Below, in pieces: positions 52,786 through 64,000 of a stretch of DNA of 64,000 bases; positions within the stretch are counted from its first letter, which is position 1; the number at the start of each line of letters is the position of its first letter. A program made the position numbers and the translations under genes. Origin of the DNA: Acholeplasmataceae bacterium (GTDB lineage Bacteria > Bacillota_I > Bacilli_A > Acholeplasmatales > UBA5453). The stretch spans positions 1-64,000 of the forward strand of contig DUQU01000043.1 of the NCBI GenBank assembly GCA_012837645.1. The letters are read 5' to 3'. Under the pieces are notes generated by a model, which worked only from the letters and a program-made list of their open reading frames with translations, was not told the origin of the DNA and did no database searches.

Positions 52786-53799
52786 TTGTTGACAAGTCGT
52801 CAAAAGTTAATATTAAAGGCAATAATTGAGCGTTATATTGAACTGGGAATTCCCGTTGGTTCTAAGCTTTTAACCGATTGGCCTTATTTAGATTATTCTT
52901 CAGCAACAATTAGATATGACATGCAAATGCTAGAAGAATTAGGCTATTTAGAAAAGACTCATACCTCTTCAGGTCGGATTCCCTCCAAATTAGGCTATAA
53001 ATATTACTTAGATAAACTTTTAACTCGCGATGATGACGTTTATAGTATGTTTCCGATGATCGACCAAGTTTTTGAATCGTTTGAAAACAATAAAGAAACA
53101 GCTGTTAAAAAAGCGATTGATTTATTATCAGAATTAACAAATTATACTTCAATTGTTTTGGGGCCTAGTGAAGATTTAACTAAAATTAAAAAAGTTGATT
53201 ACATTGAAATAAATAGTAGTGAAGCAGTTATTTTAATTGTTACTAACAAAGGACATGTTCAATCCCAAACTTTTAAAATACCAGCTAACTTACCGCGCGG
53301 TTATTTTGAAAAAACGCTCGCGACTTTTGATAGTTTACTAAAAAATCAATACTTAAAAGATGCTCAAAGAATCTTAAAAGCATCGTTTGTTGAAAAGAAC
53401 GTGATTGAATATATTAACTATCAAGAAAACATCATTAATACTTTCGTTGATGCTTTTACTAAGATGAGCCAAGAAGATGTTTATTTAGCAGGGCTCGGTA
53501 ATATGATTACAGAATCGGAGATTGACAATCCCGAAGAACTAAGAAGGTTGATGCATATTCTCGATAAAAAAGACTTATTAAAAGTAATCGGTAAAACCAA
53601 CAAGCTTTCTTTTAAAATTGGCAGAGAGGCGGAGTTTATGCCTACCGATAGATGTACTATCATTTCGGTTCCTTACGCCGTTAATGAAGATGAGTTTGGA
53701 ACGATCGCTTTAATTGGTCCTTTAAGAATGGATTACACTAAAGTAATTCCTTTAATGGAGTATATCGCTAAAAATATAACTAAATTATATAAGAAATGA
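52786..53799 (+). CDS. hrcA: Heat-inducible transcription repressor HrcA
   Basis: Represses the operon by binding CIRCE. The 337-aa product starts MLTSRQKLILKAIIERYIELGIPVGS, then has the winged helix (YSSATIRYDMQMLEELGYLEKTHTSSGRIPSKLGYKYYLD), a GAF-like middle and a C-terminal IGPLRMDYTKVIPLMEYIA. The open frame extends upstream to 52699, but that part overlaps the promoter and CIRCE; the TTG at 52786 after GAGG gives the family start. HrcA folding depends on GroE in Bacillus; no groEL lies in the window. Confidence 0.95.
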   Translation: MLTSRQKLILKAIIERYIELGIPVGSKLLTDWPYLDYSSATIRYDMQMLEELGYLEKTHTSSGRIPSKLGYKYYLDKLLTRDDDVYSMFPMIDQVFESFENNKETAVKKAIDLLSELTNYTSIVLGPSEDLTKIKKVDYIEINSSEAVILIVTNKGHVQSQTFKIPANLPRGYFEKTLATFDSLLKNQYLKDAQRILKASFVEKNVIEYINYQENIINTFVDAFTKMSQEDVYLAGLGNMITESEIDNPEELRRLMHILDKKDLLKVIGKTNKLSFKIGREAEFMPTDRCTIISVPYAVNEDEFGTIALIGPLRMDYTKVIPLMEYIAKNITKLYKK

Positions 53800-53808
53800 G
53801 AGATTTAA

Positions 53809-56221
<2,413 letters not shown>

Positions 56222-56243
56222 TACCCCCTCATAAAGGAGTAAT

Positions 56244-57347
56244 ATGGCAAAAAGAGATTTTTATGATATTTTAGGTGTTAGCAAAGATGCCTCAATAGAA
56301 GAAATAAGAAAAGCATACCGCAATCTAGCGAAAAAGTATCACCCTGATGTTTCTAGTGAAAATAATGCTGAAGAAAAGTTTAAAGAAGTTCAAGAAGCTT
56401 ATGACACTTTAGGAGATGAGAAAAAAAGAGCCAATTATGACCGTTTTGGTCATGAAGGGCCTTTTGGTGCGAATGGTGGCGGTTTTAGTGGTGGCTTTAG
56501 TGACTTTGGTGGTTTTAGTGATATTTTTTCTTCCTTTTTTGGTGGTGGAACTAGACAAGCGGACCCCAATAGACCAATAAAAGGTGATGATTTAGAACGT
56601 GTTATTACTGTCGATTTTATGGAAGCTGTTTTAGGTACTAAAAAAACCTTTACTTTAAATGTTGAGGAGACTTGTTCGCACTGTCACGGTAGTGGTGGTG
56701 AGACTCCTAGTGACGTGGAGACTTGTAAGAGATGTCATGGTCAAGGTTTCGTAACTGTTGAGCAGCGGACAATCTTAGGAGCGATGCGAACTCAACAAAC
56801 TTGTCCTACTTGCGGGGGATCAGGAAAGACTATTAAAACTAAATGTCATTTATGTAATGGTAAAGGAAGAGTAAAAACTACTAAAACAGTAGAAGTGAAA
56901 GTTCCTGCTGGGATTGATAATAATATGTCTTTAAGAATGGGCGGTTATGGCGAAGGTGGTCATAATGGTGGTCCGAGCGGCGATTTATATTTGCGCTTTC
57001 GAGTCCGGCCCCATAAAATATTTGAAAGAAGAAATGATAACATTATATTAACAATTCCCATTTCATTTACTCAAGCAGCTTTAGGAGATACTATTGACGT
57101 TCCCACTATTTATGGTGATGTTACTTTAAAAATACCTGCGGGAACCCAATCCGGAACGACTCTAAGAATGCGCTCTAAGGGTGTTAGCAATGTCAATTCC
57201 AAGCGCAAAGGAGATCAACTAGTAATAGTGAAGGTGGAAACACCAACTAATTTAACAAAAGATCAAGAAGAAGCCTTAGTAAATTTTGCAAAATTAGATA
57301 AAAAAGAAACTCCTTGGGAAAAATTCAAAAATTTCTTTAAAAATTAA
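56244..57347 (+). CDS. dnaJ: Chaperone DnaJ (type I Hsp40)
   Basis: Delivers substrates to DnaK and stimulates its ATPase. The 367-aa product has the J domain with HPD (KKYHPDVSSE), a Gly/Phe-rich linker (GGGFSGGFSDFGGFSD), four CxxCxGxG zinc repeats (CSHCHGSGG, CKRCHGQGF, CPTCGGSGK, CHLCNGKGR), and the C-terminal substrate domain. AAAGGAG precedes the ATG. Last gene of the hrcA operon; no clear terminator follows. Confidence 0.97.
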   Translation: MAKRDFYDILGVSKDASIEEIRKAYRNLAKKYHPDVSSENNAEEKFKEVQEAYDTLGDEKKRANYDRFGHEGPFGANGGGFSGGFSDFGGFSDIFSSFFGGGTRQADPNRPIKGDDLERVITVDFMEAVLGTKKTFTLNVEETCSHCHGSGGETPSDVETCKRCHGQGFVTVEQRTILGAMRTQQTCPTCGGSGKTIKTKCHLCNGKGRVKTTKTVEVKVPAGIDNNMSLRMGGYGEGGHNGGPSGDLYLRFRVRPHKIFERRNDNIILTIPISFTQAALGDTIDVPTIYGDVTLKIPAGTQSGTTLRMRSKGVSNVNSKRKGDQLVIVKVETPTNLTKDQEEALVNFAKLDKKETPWEKFKNFFKN

Positions 57348-57353
57348 TTTCAC

Positions 57354-57382
57354 TTTACAAACTCGCATTTATTATATATAAT
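57354..57382 (+). promoter_or_regulatory. rpsU promoter
   Basis: TTTACA (57354-57359), 17 bases, TATAAT (57377-57382). Confidence 0.75.
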
Positions 57383-57426
57383 GAGAGCGGCTTTGAAAGA
57401 AACCTATTTAGGGAAGGAGGGTTGAC

Positions 57427-57597
57427 ATGTCAAAAATAGTTGTAAAAGAATCGGAGTCTTTAGAAGATGCGCTGAAGCGTTTTAAAAGAGACGTCTCTAG
57501 ATCTGGTACCCTTCGCGAAGCAAGAAAAAGAGAGTATTATATTAAACCGAGTGTTAACAAAAAGCTTAAAAAAAGGCAAAATAAAGGAAAAAGATAA
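57427..57597 (+). CDS. rpsU: Ribosomal protein bS21
   Basis: A 56-aa small-subunit protein: [42 protein letters not shown], then a basic tail [12 protein letters not shown]. This is the typical bS21 sequence. AAGGAGG lies 5 bases before the ATG. The stop codon overlaps the stem of the following terminator, so the gene is a separate unit. Confidence 0.96.
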   Translation: MSKIVVKESESLEDALKRFKRDVSRSGTLREARKREYYIKPSVNKKLKKRQNKGKR

Positions 57598-57618
57598 GCA
57601 CGTCAGTGCTTTTTTTTC
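57597..57618 (+). terminator. rpsU terminator
   Basis: AGCAC (57597-57601), loop GTCA, GTGCT (57606-57610), then a run of seven or more Ts. Confidence 0.85.
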
Positions 57619-57639
57619 CGAATTAAATTCCAATTATTA

Positions 57640-57648
57640 TGGTATAAT
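57640..57648 (+). promoter_or_regulatory. Extended -10 promoter of the phoH-dnaG cluster
   Basis: TGGTATAAT (57640-57648). The identical nonamer precedes the gene at 18457. Confidence 0.6.
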
Positions 57649-57668
57649 AATTATTGGGAGTGATGCTT

Positions 57669-58622
57669 TTGCAAGAAATATATCGAATTAAAGATTTCAA
57701 GAATGCTTATAAGATTTTAGGCGTTTACGATAAGAATATCGAAATTATTAAAAGTTACTTTGATTGTAAGATCGTTGTTAAAGATAATATTATTAAAAGT
57801 AACGCTAAAGAGGAAATTAAAGAAATCTTAGAAGATGTTTTTTATAAGATGGATGTGCTCTCTTCAAAGACAATTTTAAATGAGAGAGAAGTTATTTATT
57901 TAATTAAATTAAGGGAAGCGCATAAACTCAATGGTGTCGTGGACTTTTTTACTTTAAGAAAGCCGATTTTAACGAAATGGGATGGTAAAAATGTTTACCC
58001 TAAAACCTTTACTCAAGAAGAGTATATTAAAACGATTGAGAAAGAAGAAATTATCTTTGGAGTTGGACCTGCTGGGACTGGTAAAACTTATTTAGCGGTC
58101 GCGATGGCAGTGAGCTATTTAAAACAAAATAAAGTTAAAAAACTAATTTTAACGAGACCGGCAGTGGAAGCGGGTGAATATTTAGGCTTTTTACCCGGTG
58201 ACTTAAAAGAAAAAATTGACCCTTATTTAAGACCTTTATATGATGCTTTGTATGATTTTTTAGGTGTGGAAACTACTAATAAACTTTTAGAAACGAAAGT
58301 AATTGAAATCGCTCCTTTAGCTTATATGAGAGGAAAGACTTTAGAAAATGCTTTTATTATTTTAGATGAAGCTCAAAATACTTCCGCTATTCAAATGAAA
58401 ATGTTTTTAACAAGATTAGGGTTTTCTTCTAAAATGGTTATTACCGGTGACCCTTCTCAAACTGATTTACAACAAGGAAGAACTTCTGGTTTAAAACAAG
58501 CTATTTCAATTTTAAAAAACATTCATAACATTAAAACAATTGAATTTATGAGGTTGGATGTAGTGAGAAACCCTTTAGTGCAAAAAATCTTAGAAAGATA
58601 TGATGAGCATGGAAATCTTTAA
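57669..58622 (+). CDS. phoH: PhoH-family ATPase
   Basis: Predicted RNA-associated P-loop ATPase, often paired with YbeY. The 317-aa product has an N-terminal KH-like domain, Walker A GVGPAGTGKTYLAVAMA, LTRPAVEAGEYLGFLPGDLKEKIDPYLRPLYDAL, Walker B FIILDEAQNTS and VITGDPSQTDL. The start is uncertain: GGGAG at 57656-57660 favours TTG 57669 (8-base spacing); ATG 57663 is only 2 bases away from it. Expression from the extended -10 upstream. ybeY overlaps its end. Confidence 0.92.
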   Translation: MQEIYRIKDFKNAYKILGVYDKNIEIIKSYFDCKIVVKDNIIKSNAKEEIKEILEDVFYKMDVLSSKTILNEREVIYLIKLREAHKLNGVVDFFTLRKPILTKWDGKNVYPKTFTQEEYIKTIEKEEIIFGVGPAGTGKTYLAVAMAVSYLKQNKVKKLILTRPAVEAGEYLGFLPGDLKEKIDPYLRPLYDALYDFLGVETTNKLLETKVIEIAPLAYMRGKTLENAFIILDEAQNTSAIQMKMFLTRLGFSSKMVITGDPSQTDLQQGRTSGLKQAISILKNIHNIKTIEFMRLDVVRNPLVQKILERYDEHGNL

Positions 58623-59010
58623 CGAGACTAAGAGTGATATTTCCAGTTACGAAAAGCTCTTAAAAGAAGTATTCGCTTTTAATAAAGAAAGTTTTAGTAT
58701 TATTTTAACGACTAATAAAAAGATTAAAGACTTAAATAAAAGTTATCGTAAAGTTAATAAAGTAACCGATGTCTTAAGTTTTAATAGCGATCAAGAAGAT
58801 TATTTAGGTGAAGTTTTTATCGCCTTAAAAAGAGCCTTTAGACAGGCAAAAGCATATCGTCATAGTAAAAAAAGAGAAGTTGCTTTTTTAGCAGTTCATG
58901 GTTACTTACATTTAAAAGGTTATCATCATGACACTAAAGAAGCGGAAGAAGAGATGTTAAAAAAACAAGAAGAGATTCTAAAAAAAGTAAATTTAAAGAG
59001 AGGTATTTAA
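58609..59010 (+). CDS. ybeY: Endoribonuclease YbeY (rRNA maturation)
   Basis: Metal-dependent RNase involved in rRNA processing and ribosome quality control. The 133-aa product has the hallmark HGYLHLKGYHHD (HxxxHxxGxxH) and NKSYRKVNKVTDVLSF upstream. ATGs at 58600, 58603 and 58609 are all in frame; 58609 gives the family-like MEIFNETK start, though its spacing is loose. It overlaps phoH by 14 bases. Confidence 0.93.
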   Translation: MEIFNETKSDISSYEKLLKEVFAFNKESFSIILTTNKKIKDLNKSYRKVNKVTDVLSFNSDQEDYLGEVFIALKRAFRQAKAYRHSKKREVAFLAVHGYLHLKGYHHDTKEAEEEMLKKQEEILKKVNLKRGI

Positions 59011-59400
59011 ATGGAGTTAATTAAAGAAGCGATTAAAGCGAGAGAAAAAGCTTATGTTCCTTATTCAAACTTTAAAGTAGGAGCGGCGATTTTATTAAAA
59101 GATGGTCAGGTGATTCATGGTGCTAATATTGAAAATGCCTCTTATGGGCTTTCTAATTGTGCGGAAAGAAGTGTGCTTTTTTCTTTCTATAGCCAAGGCT
59201 ACCAAAAAGAAGATATTAAAGCGATGGCTGTTGTCGGTGATACTGAAGAGCCGATTTCTCCTTGTGGGGCTTGCCGGCAAGTAATGAATGAATTACTCCC
59301 AAAAGAGACACCGATTTATTTAGCAAATTTAAAAGGAAAACAAAAAAAGACTTTAGTAACGGAACTACTCCCTTACTCTTTTAATAAGATAGAACTATGA
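59011..59400 (+). CDS. cdd: Cytidine deaminase
   Basis: Salvage enzyme turning cytidine into uridine. The 129-aa tetrameric-type protein has FKVGAAILLKDG, NIENASYGLSNCAERSVLF (zinc Cys and catalytic Glu) and SPCGACRQVM (two zinc cysteines). AGAGAGG precedes the ATG, which directly follows the ybeY stop. Its stop overlaps era as ATGA. Confidence 0.96.
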   Translation: MELIKEAIKAREKAYVPYSNFKVGAAILLKDGQVIHGANIENASYGLSNCAERSVLFSFYSQGYQKEDIKAMAVVGDTEEPISPCGACRQVMNELLPKETPIYLANLKGKQKKTLVTELLPYSFNKIEL

Positions 59401-60272
59401 TTAAATCTGGTTATATCGCTATTATTGGGAGAGTAAGTGTTGGTAAATCAACATTTTTAAATAATTATTTAGAAGAAAAGGTTAGCATTACCTCCTCAAA
59501 ACCTCAAACAACTCGTGAACAAATCATCGGCATTAAAACTTTTTCTGATGCTCAATTTGTTTTTATCGATACTCCAGGCTTTTATCGCCCCCGGCATAAA
59601 CTAGGAGAGTTTTTATCTAAAGAAGCTTTAAGTGGTCTGAAGTCAGCTGATTTAATTTTATATTTAGTTGATAGCGAATATAGCTATGGAGAAGATTACG
59701 TCATCAGACACTTTGAAAACATTAACGTACCTGTTTTCTTAGTTATTAATAAAATTGACCTTTTAAAATCTAAAATGAGTATTGATAGAATTATTTTATC
59801 TTATTTAGATAAGTATAATTTTAAAGGAGTCTTTCCAATCTCAGCACTAGAAAAAACTCATTTTGAAAAGTTAACAGAGGCGATTAAAAACTATTTACCA
59901 TCTCAAGGCTATTTTTATGAAAAAGAACAAGTAACCACGCAAAGTGATTTAAAAAGAGCTAGTGAGATTATTAGAGAAAAGGTGCTTTTTTATACGAAAG
60001 AAGAAGTCCCCCATGCAGTTGGTGTTTTTATTGAGTATGCGCGAATGGAAAATGGCTTATATGTAATGTACGCGACTATTTATGTAGAAAGAGCGAGTCA
60101 AAAAGCAATTTTAATTGGTAAAAGGGGAGAAATGCTGAAAAAGATTGGTAAAGATAGCAGATTAGAGATCAATGAAGTTTTAAATACTAAGGTTCATTTA
60201 AACTTATATGTTAAAGTTAAAAAAGATTGGCGAAACAACATAAGCGACCTAAGAGGATTAGGTTATGTCTAA
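59397..60272 (+). CDS. era: GTPase Era
   Basis: GTPase for 16S rRNA maturation and 30S assembly. The 291-aa product has G1 GRVSVGKSTFLN, SSKPQTTRE (G2), DTPGFYRPRHKLG (G3), NKID (G4) and SALEKT (G5), followed by a C-terminal KH domain (ILIGKRGEMLKKIGKDSRLEI). The start overlaps cdd (ATGA). The G1 loop is RVSV instead of the common RPNV. Confidence 0.96.
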   Translation: MIKSGYIAIIGRVSVGKSTFLNNYLEEKVSITSSKPQTTREQIIGIKTFSDAQFVFIDTPGFYRPRHKLGEFLSKEALSGLKSADLILYLVDSEYSYGEDYVIRHFENINVPVFLVINKIDLLKSKMSIDRIILSYLDKYNFKGVFPISALEKTHFEKLTEAIKNYLPSQGYFYEKEQVTTQSDLKRASEIIREKVLFYTKEEVPHAVGVFIEYARMENGLYVMYATIYVERASQKAILIGKRGEMLKKIGKDSRLEINEVLNTKVHLNLYVKVKKDWRNNISDLRGLGYV

Positions 60273-60903
60273 AGCCTTTATTTACCGGGTTCAAGATTAC
60301 AAAGAAACTAGTAAATTGCTGTTTTGTTATAGTGGTTATGGTAAAATAACGTTAATCGCCAAAGGAGCTAAAAGTTATCGTCATCCTTATCATAGTTTTA
60401 GCGATTATTTTACTTTGATTGAGGCGGAGTTAAGTAGTGGTAAAAGCATGCAGACTTTAAAGAAAGCAGTTCTCGTTGATGATTATCAAGCTTTAAAGAA
60501 ACTTAGTAATGTTCGTTATTTAAAAAGCTTTATTAACGCTCTTAATTATCTCGTAACTGATGATTTACCGCATGAGAGGCTTTTTAAAATGTTTTTATTA
60601 TTATTAGATTTTAAAGATATTGAAGTGGCGTTATTAACTTTTTATATTAAACTTACTTATGCTTTAGGTTATCAACTTACCTTTTATCAAAATGATTACT
60701 GGGGCTTTAATATCGAATTAGGTAAGACTATTACTAAAGATGAAAACTTTAGTAGTGATTTAAATTTAAGAGCGACAAATGATTTAAAAAGGTTATACTA
60801 TTTAAAAGAAGAAATAGTGATTAGTAAAGAAAGTATGATAGCTTTAAAGCAATTTATTAAAGCTTATTATAAATATCATATGGATTATAATATTGAGGTG
60901 TGA
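60265..60903 (+). CDS. recO: DNA repair protein RecO, short form
   Basis: Helps load RecA on gaps with RecF and RecR. The 212-aa product starts with the OB fold (AFIYRVQDYKETSKLLFCYSGYGKITLIAKGAKS) and then a helical domain; it is about 40 residues shorter than Bacillus RecO and lacks the four-cysteine zinc motif seen in many members (only one Cys in the protein). Overlaps era by 8 bases. The position between era and glyS supports the call. Confidence 0.9.
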   Translation: MSKAFIYRVQDYKETSKLLFCYSGYGKITLIAKGAKSYRHPYHSFSDYFTLIEAELSSGKSMQTLKKAVLVDDYQALKKLSNVRYLKSFINALNYLVTDDLPHERLFKMFLLLLDFKDIEVALLTFYIKLTYALGYQLTFYQNDYWGFNIELGKTITKDENFSSDLNLRATNDLKRLYYLKEEIVISKESMIALKQFIKAYYKYHMDYNIEV

Positions 60904-60904
60904 A

Positions 60905-62272
60905 ATGAAATTAGAGAAAATAGTGAGTTATTTAAAACAAACTGGTTATGTTTTTCAAGGGTCGGAGATTTATGGTGGTTTAGCTAACACTTTTGATTAC
61001 GGTCCTTTAGGAAGTTTATTAAAAGATAATTTAAAGAGAGCTTGGAAAAAGAGGTTTATTACGGAATCAAAGTATAATGTTTTATTTGATTCTAGTATTT
61101 TACTTAATAAAGAAGTTTGGCAGGCTTCAGGGCATTTAGCTGGCTTTAATGATCCTCTTACGGAATGTCTTAGCTGTAATAATAGATTTAGAGCTGATCA
61201 TTTAATTACTAATTATGATAATAGTATTAACTGTGATGGTTGGAGTAATGAAAAACTTTTAGAGTTTTTAAATGATAAAAAGATTGCTTGTCCTGTTTGT
61301 GGGAAGTTAAAGTGGTCAGAGATTAGACAGTTTAACTTGATGTTTAAAACTAATCAAGGTGTAATCGATAATGAGGCTAACTTAGTTTATTTAAGACCGG
61401 AAACCGCTCAAGGGATCTTCATTAACTTTAAAAATATTCAAAGAACAACGAGAAGAAAACTCCCTTTTGGAGTAGGGCAAGTTGGGAAGGCTTTTCGCAA
61501 TGAGATTACGCCTGGTAATTTTATTTTTAGAACGAGAGAGTTTGAGCAATTAGAATTGGAGTTTTTCTGTCAACCGCAAACAGAATTAAAATGGTTTGAT
61601 TATTGGCTTGAGGAGATGAAAAGGTTTTTAGTTGATTTAGGATTAAAAAAGGAAAACATCTCTTATCATGAGCATAATGAAGAAGAACTATCGCATTATT
61701 CGAATAAGACAATCGATATTCTTTATAACTATCCTTGGGGTTTTGATGAACTTTGGGGGATTGCTAGTAGAACTGATTTTGATTTAAAAGCTCATGAGGT
61801 TCATAGTGGAGTGGATATGACTTATTTAGATAACGAAACTAACGAGAAATACCATCCTTATGTTGTGGAACCTAGTTTAGGAGTGGAAAGATTATTTTTA
61901 GCAGTAATTAAAGACAGTTTAACTGAAGAAACACTTCCTGACGGTACGACTAGAGAACTCTTAAAAATTCACCCTTTTTTAGCTCCCTATCAAGTCGCGG
62001 TATTCCCTCTAATTAGAAAAAGGCATCAAGCAAAAGCCGAAGCCGTGTATGAGCTTTTAAGTAAAGAATTAAGTGTTCTTTATGATGAAACTCAAACAAT
62101 AGGAAAAAGATATCGGCGCCAAGACCAAATTGGCACTCCTTTCGCGGTGACGATTGATGATGAGACACTTGCAAATGAAACCGTGACAGTCAGAGAAAGA
62201 GATACGATGGAGCAAATAACTCTTAAAATTGATGAAGTTGCTTCATACATTAAATTAAAAACTAAGTTTTAA
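60905..62272 (+). CDS. glyS: Glycyl-tRNA synthetase, single-chain class II type
   Basis: Charges tRNA-Gly. The 455-aa product is the alpha2 type, not the GlyQ/GlyS pair of Bacillus. It has QTGYVFQGSEIYGGLANTFDYGPLG (motif 1 region), a zinc ribbon (CLSCNNRFRADH, CPVCGKLKW), RPETAQGIFINF, FRNEITPGNFIFRTREFEQLELEFF (motif 2), EPSLGVERLFLA (motif 3) and an anticodon-binding C-terminus. The in-frame start at 60893 is inside recO; GAGGTG precedes the ATG at 60905. No T-box is visible upstream. Confidence 0.96.
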   Translation: MKLEKIVSYLKQTGYVFQGSEIYGGLANTFDYGPLGSLLKDNLKRAWKKRFITESKYNVLFDSSILLNKEVWQASGHLAGFNDPLTECLSCNNRFRADHLITNYDNSINCDGWSNEKLLEFLNDKKIACPVCGKLKWSEIRQFNLMFKTNQGVIDNEANLVYLRPETAQGIFINFKNIQRTTRRKLPFGVGQVGKAFRNEITPGNFIFRTREFEQLELEFFCQPQTELKWFDYWLEEMKRFLVDLGLKKENISYHEHNEEELSHYSNKTIDILYNYPWGFDELWGIASRTDFDLKAHEVHSGVDMTYLDNETNEKYHPYVVEPSLGVERLFLAVIKDSLTEETLPDGTTRELLKIHPFLAPYQVAVFPLIRKRHQAKAEAVYELLSKELSVLYDETQTIGKRYRRQDQIGTPFAVTIDDETLANETVTVRERDTMEQITLKIDEVASYIKLKTKF

Positions 62273-62281
62273 GGAGTAAAG

Positions 62282-64000
62282 TTGATAACGAAAAATATTA
62301 TCGATGAAATTAATGAAAAAACAAGTATTGTTGAGTTAGTTTCAGAATATGTAAAACTAGATAAAAAAGGTAAAAACTATGTCGGATTATGTCCCTTTCA
62401 TGATGACACTAATCCATCTTTTTCAGTGAGCCCTGAAAAAAACATTGCGAAATGTTTTTCTTGTGGGGTTGGCGGCGGACCGATTAAGTTTTATCAAGAA
62501 ATTAATCACGTTTCTTTTGAAGAAGCAACGAGAAAGTTAGCAGAGCGTTTAGGAATTAAACTGAAAACCGCAGCAACAAAACCTTCCTTAATTGAGCATA
62601 AAGTTTTAGAAGTTGCAGTAAATTTTTATCATTATTATTTACTAAATTCTAAAAGTGGCGAAGAAATTATCTCTTATTTAGCAAAAAGAAAGATTACTAA
62701 AAAAGAGATTGCTGAATTTAAGTTAGGCTTTTCCCCATTTGAGCGTACAGCTTTATATGACTTACTAGTTAAAAAAGATTATTCTAAAGAAGTTTTAGAA
62801 AATAGTGGTTTATTTAGAAAAGCTGATAATAATTATTATGATTTCTTTAATGAAAGAATTATGTTTCCCATTGATGATGAAAATGGTAATGTCATTGGCT
62901 TTAGTGGCCGCTCTTTAAAAGAAAAAGCAAAATATATTAACTCCAAAGACTCTTTTGTCTTTAGTAAAAACAAATCGCTTTATAATTTATCAAAAGCGTT
63001 ACCTTTTATTAAAAGAGAAAATAAGGTAGTTATTTTTGAGGGCTTCTTTGATGTTATTTCCGCTTTTAAAGTCGGGATTAAAAATGCGGTCGCGACGATG
63101 GGAACTGCTTTAACAAATGAACAGATTACTTTAATTACAAAGCTAACTAAACATCTCATTTTCGCTTATGATGGCGACTTAGCTGGAAAAGAAGCTACTA
63201 TTAACGCTCTTAGGTTATTAAGAGGTAAAAATCTTAAAATTGATATTTTACCTTTAAATGAGCTTGACCCTGATGAATTTATTAATAAAAAAGGTAAAGA
63301 AGCGTTTTTAAAATTATTTAATAACTTAGTAGATGAGTATCATTTTCAGTATCAGTATTATAAAAGCAGTTTAAATTTAGCAAATATGAATGATGTTTCT
63401 TTATTAAAAGATTATTTAAAAGAAATTTTAACTTTTGCTAATAAAGAAGTAAGAGAAATTTATTTAGCGAAGCTCGCGGAAGATTTGAACGTTTCTGTTC
63501 ATAGTTTATCGCATTTAATGAGAGAAAGAAGAGTAACGCCGGTAATTGAAAAAGTTAAAAAACCAGTTTTAAAAATTCCCGAAAGCTTTTATAACGCTGA
63601 AATAATATTATTAATAATTATGTTAAAAAATAAAGAGAAGGCGAAACAAATCGATCAAACCTTAGGTAGTATTTATGTTTGTGATATGACAATTTATAAA
63701 TTAAGAACGATTTTAATGATTAAATATTATAATCTTTATGACGAATTTGAGGAAAATAAATTTTTAGAGATTTTGGCTGGTGAAACCGATAGTGAGGAAT
63801 TAATAGCGGCTTTTACTACTATTATTAGTCAAATTGAATATTCATCTAAATTTATTTACAATGATGAAGATGTTTTAAAACATTTAGAATTTTTTAAAAG
63901 TATTAATGATGAAAAAGAGTACCAACAAATCTTAAAAGATATTATGAAAGAAACAGAGTCTTATCAAAAGACAGTATTAGTGGAGAAACAAAGAGTCTTA
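62282..64000 (+). CDS. dnaG: DNA primase DnaG (truncated by window end)
   Basis: Makes RNA primers for replication. 573 codons are open to the last base. The protein has the CHC2 zinc finger (CPFHDDTNPSFSVSPEKNIAKCFSCGVGG; Cys40, His43, Cys61, Cys64 approximately), the primase core, the Toprim motifs (IFEGFFDVISAF with catalytic Glu; FAYDGDLAGKEA) and the start of the C-terminal helicase-binding domain. Start is TTG at 62282 behind AAGGAG with 5-base spacing. rpoD would be the expected next gene. Confidence 0.96.
   Translation, partial: MITKNIIDEINEKTSIVELVSEYVKLDKKGKNYVGLCPFHDDTNPSFSVSPEKNIAKCFSCGVGGGPIKFYQEINHVSFEEATRKLAERLGIKLKTAATKPSLIEHKVLEVAVNFYHYYLLNSKSGEEIISYLAKRKITKKEIAEFKLGFSPFERTALYDLLVKKDYSKEVLENSGLFRKADNNYYDFFNERIMFPIDDENGNVIGFSGRSLKEKAKYINSKDSFVFSKNKSLYNLSKALPFIKRENKVVIFEGFFDVISAFKVGIKNAVATMGTALTNEQITLITKLTKHLIFAYDGDLAGKEATINALRLLRGKNLKIDILPLNELDPDEFINKKGKEAFLKLFNNLVDEYHFQYQYYKSSLNLANMNDVSLLKDYLKEILTFANKEVREIYLAKLAEDLNVSVHSLSHLMRERRVTPVIEKVKKPVLKIPESFYNAEIILLIIMLKNKEKAKQIDQTLGSIYVCDMTIYKLRTILMIKYYNLYDEFEENKFLEILAGETDSEELIAAFTTIISQIEYSSKFIYNDEDVLKHLEFFKSINDEKEYQQILKDIMKETESYQKTVLVEKQRVL

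Overview
The window is a compact chromosomal segment from a low-GC Gram-positive bacterium (roughly one third G+C by eye) of the Bacilli/Mollicutes type. Gene order follows Bacillus in several blocks: polA-mutM-coaE-X-dnaB-dnaI-[T-box]-thrS, ftsY-ylxM-ffh, hrcA-grpE-dnaK-dnaJ, rpsU, phoH-ybeY-cdd-era-recO-glyS-dnaG. Proteins tend to be shorter than their Bacillus counterparts and intergenic space is minimal. TGA is a normal stop (for example the ends of rbgA, cdd and recO) and prfB (RF2) is present, so this is not a code-4 mycoplasma. The presence of ispG, the code and the compactness point to an Acholeplasma/Izemoplasma/RF39-like lineage; the exact taxon is inference.

Layout: 1-1.9 kb pgpA and a membrane protein with a decayed HD-GYP domain; 1.9-6.4 kb SAM-I riboswitch, metK, a LemA-like protein and secA; 6.4-8.9 kb minus-strand nagB-pepF; 9-17.6 kb prfB, a YitT protein, a lipoprotein S41 protease, recX, glgB and glgP; 17.5-26.8 kb a Cof phosphatase, an unknown membrane protein, a soluble FtsK translocase, lepB, rbgA, rnhB, topA, ftsY and ylxM; 26.8-36.7 kb ffh, polA, mutM, coaE, an unknown ORF, dnaB, dnaI and T-box-thrS; 36.7-44.5 kb a more accessory part (ABC exporter, a cysteine-free Mrp ATPase, a DUF4143 ATPase, a ZIP transporter, GNAT, a phosphodiesterase) and tRNA-Lys(CTT); 44.5-49.4 kb Nudix, Gph and two divergent GH13 glucosidases; 49.8-52.7 kb ispG (minus), rpmG, a MATE pump; 52.7-57.4 kb the CIRCE-controlled heat-shock operon; 57.4-64 kb rpsU and the phoH-to-dnaG cluster, with dnaG running off the end.

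Most genes lie on the plus strand and are joined by ATGA or TAATG overlaps, so translational coupling is the rule. Regulation visible in sequence: SAM-I riboswitch (metK), Thr T-box (thrS), CIRCE (hrcA operon), many short-leader promoters with an extended -10 (TGnTAnAAT), and several intrinsic terminators. Functionally the window covers protein export (secA, ffh, ftsY, lepB), replication and repair (polA, dnaB, dnaI, dnaG, topA, rnhB, recX, recO, mutM), ribosome maturation (rbgA, era, ybeY), proteostasis, and alpha-glucan use (glgB, glgP, two GH13 enzymes). I saw no CRISPR array, insertion sequence, prophage or obvious defence island. The candidates for something new are single genes and small gene pairs, not a large system.
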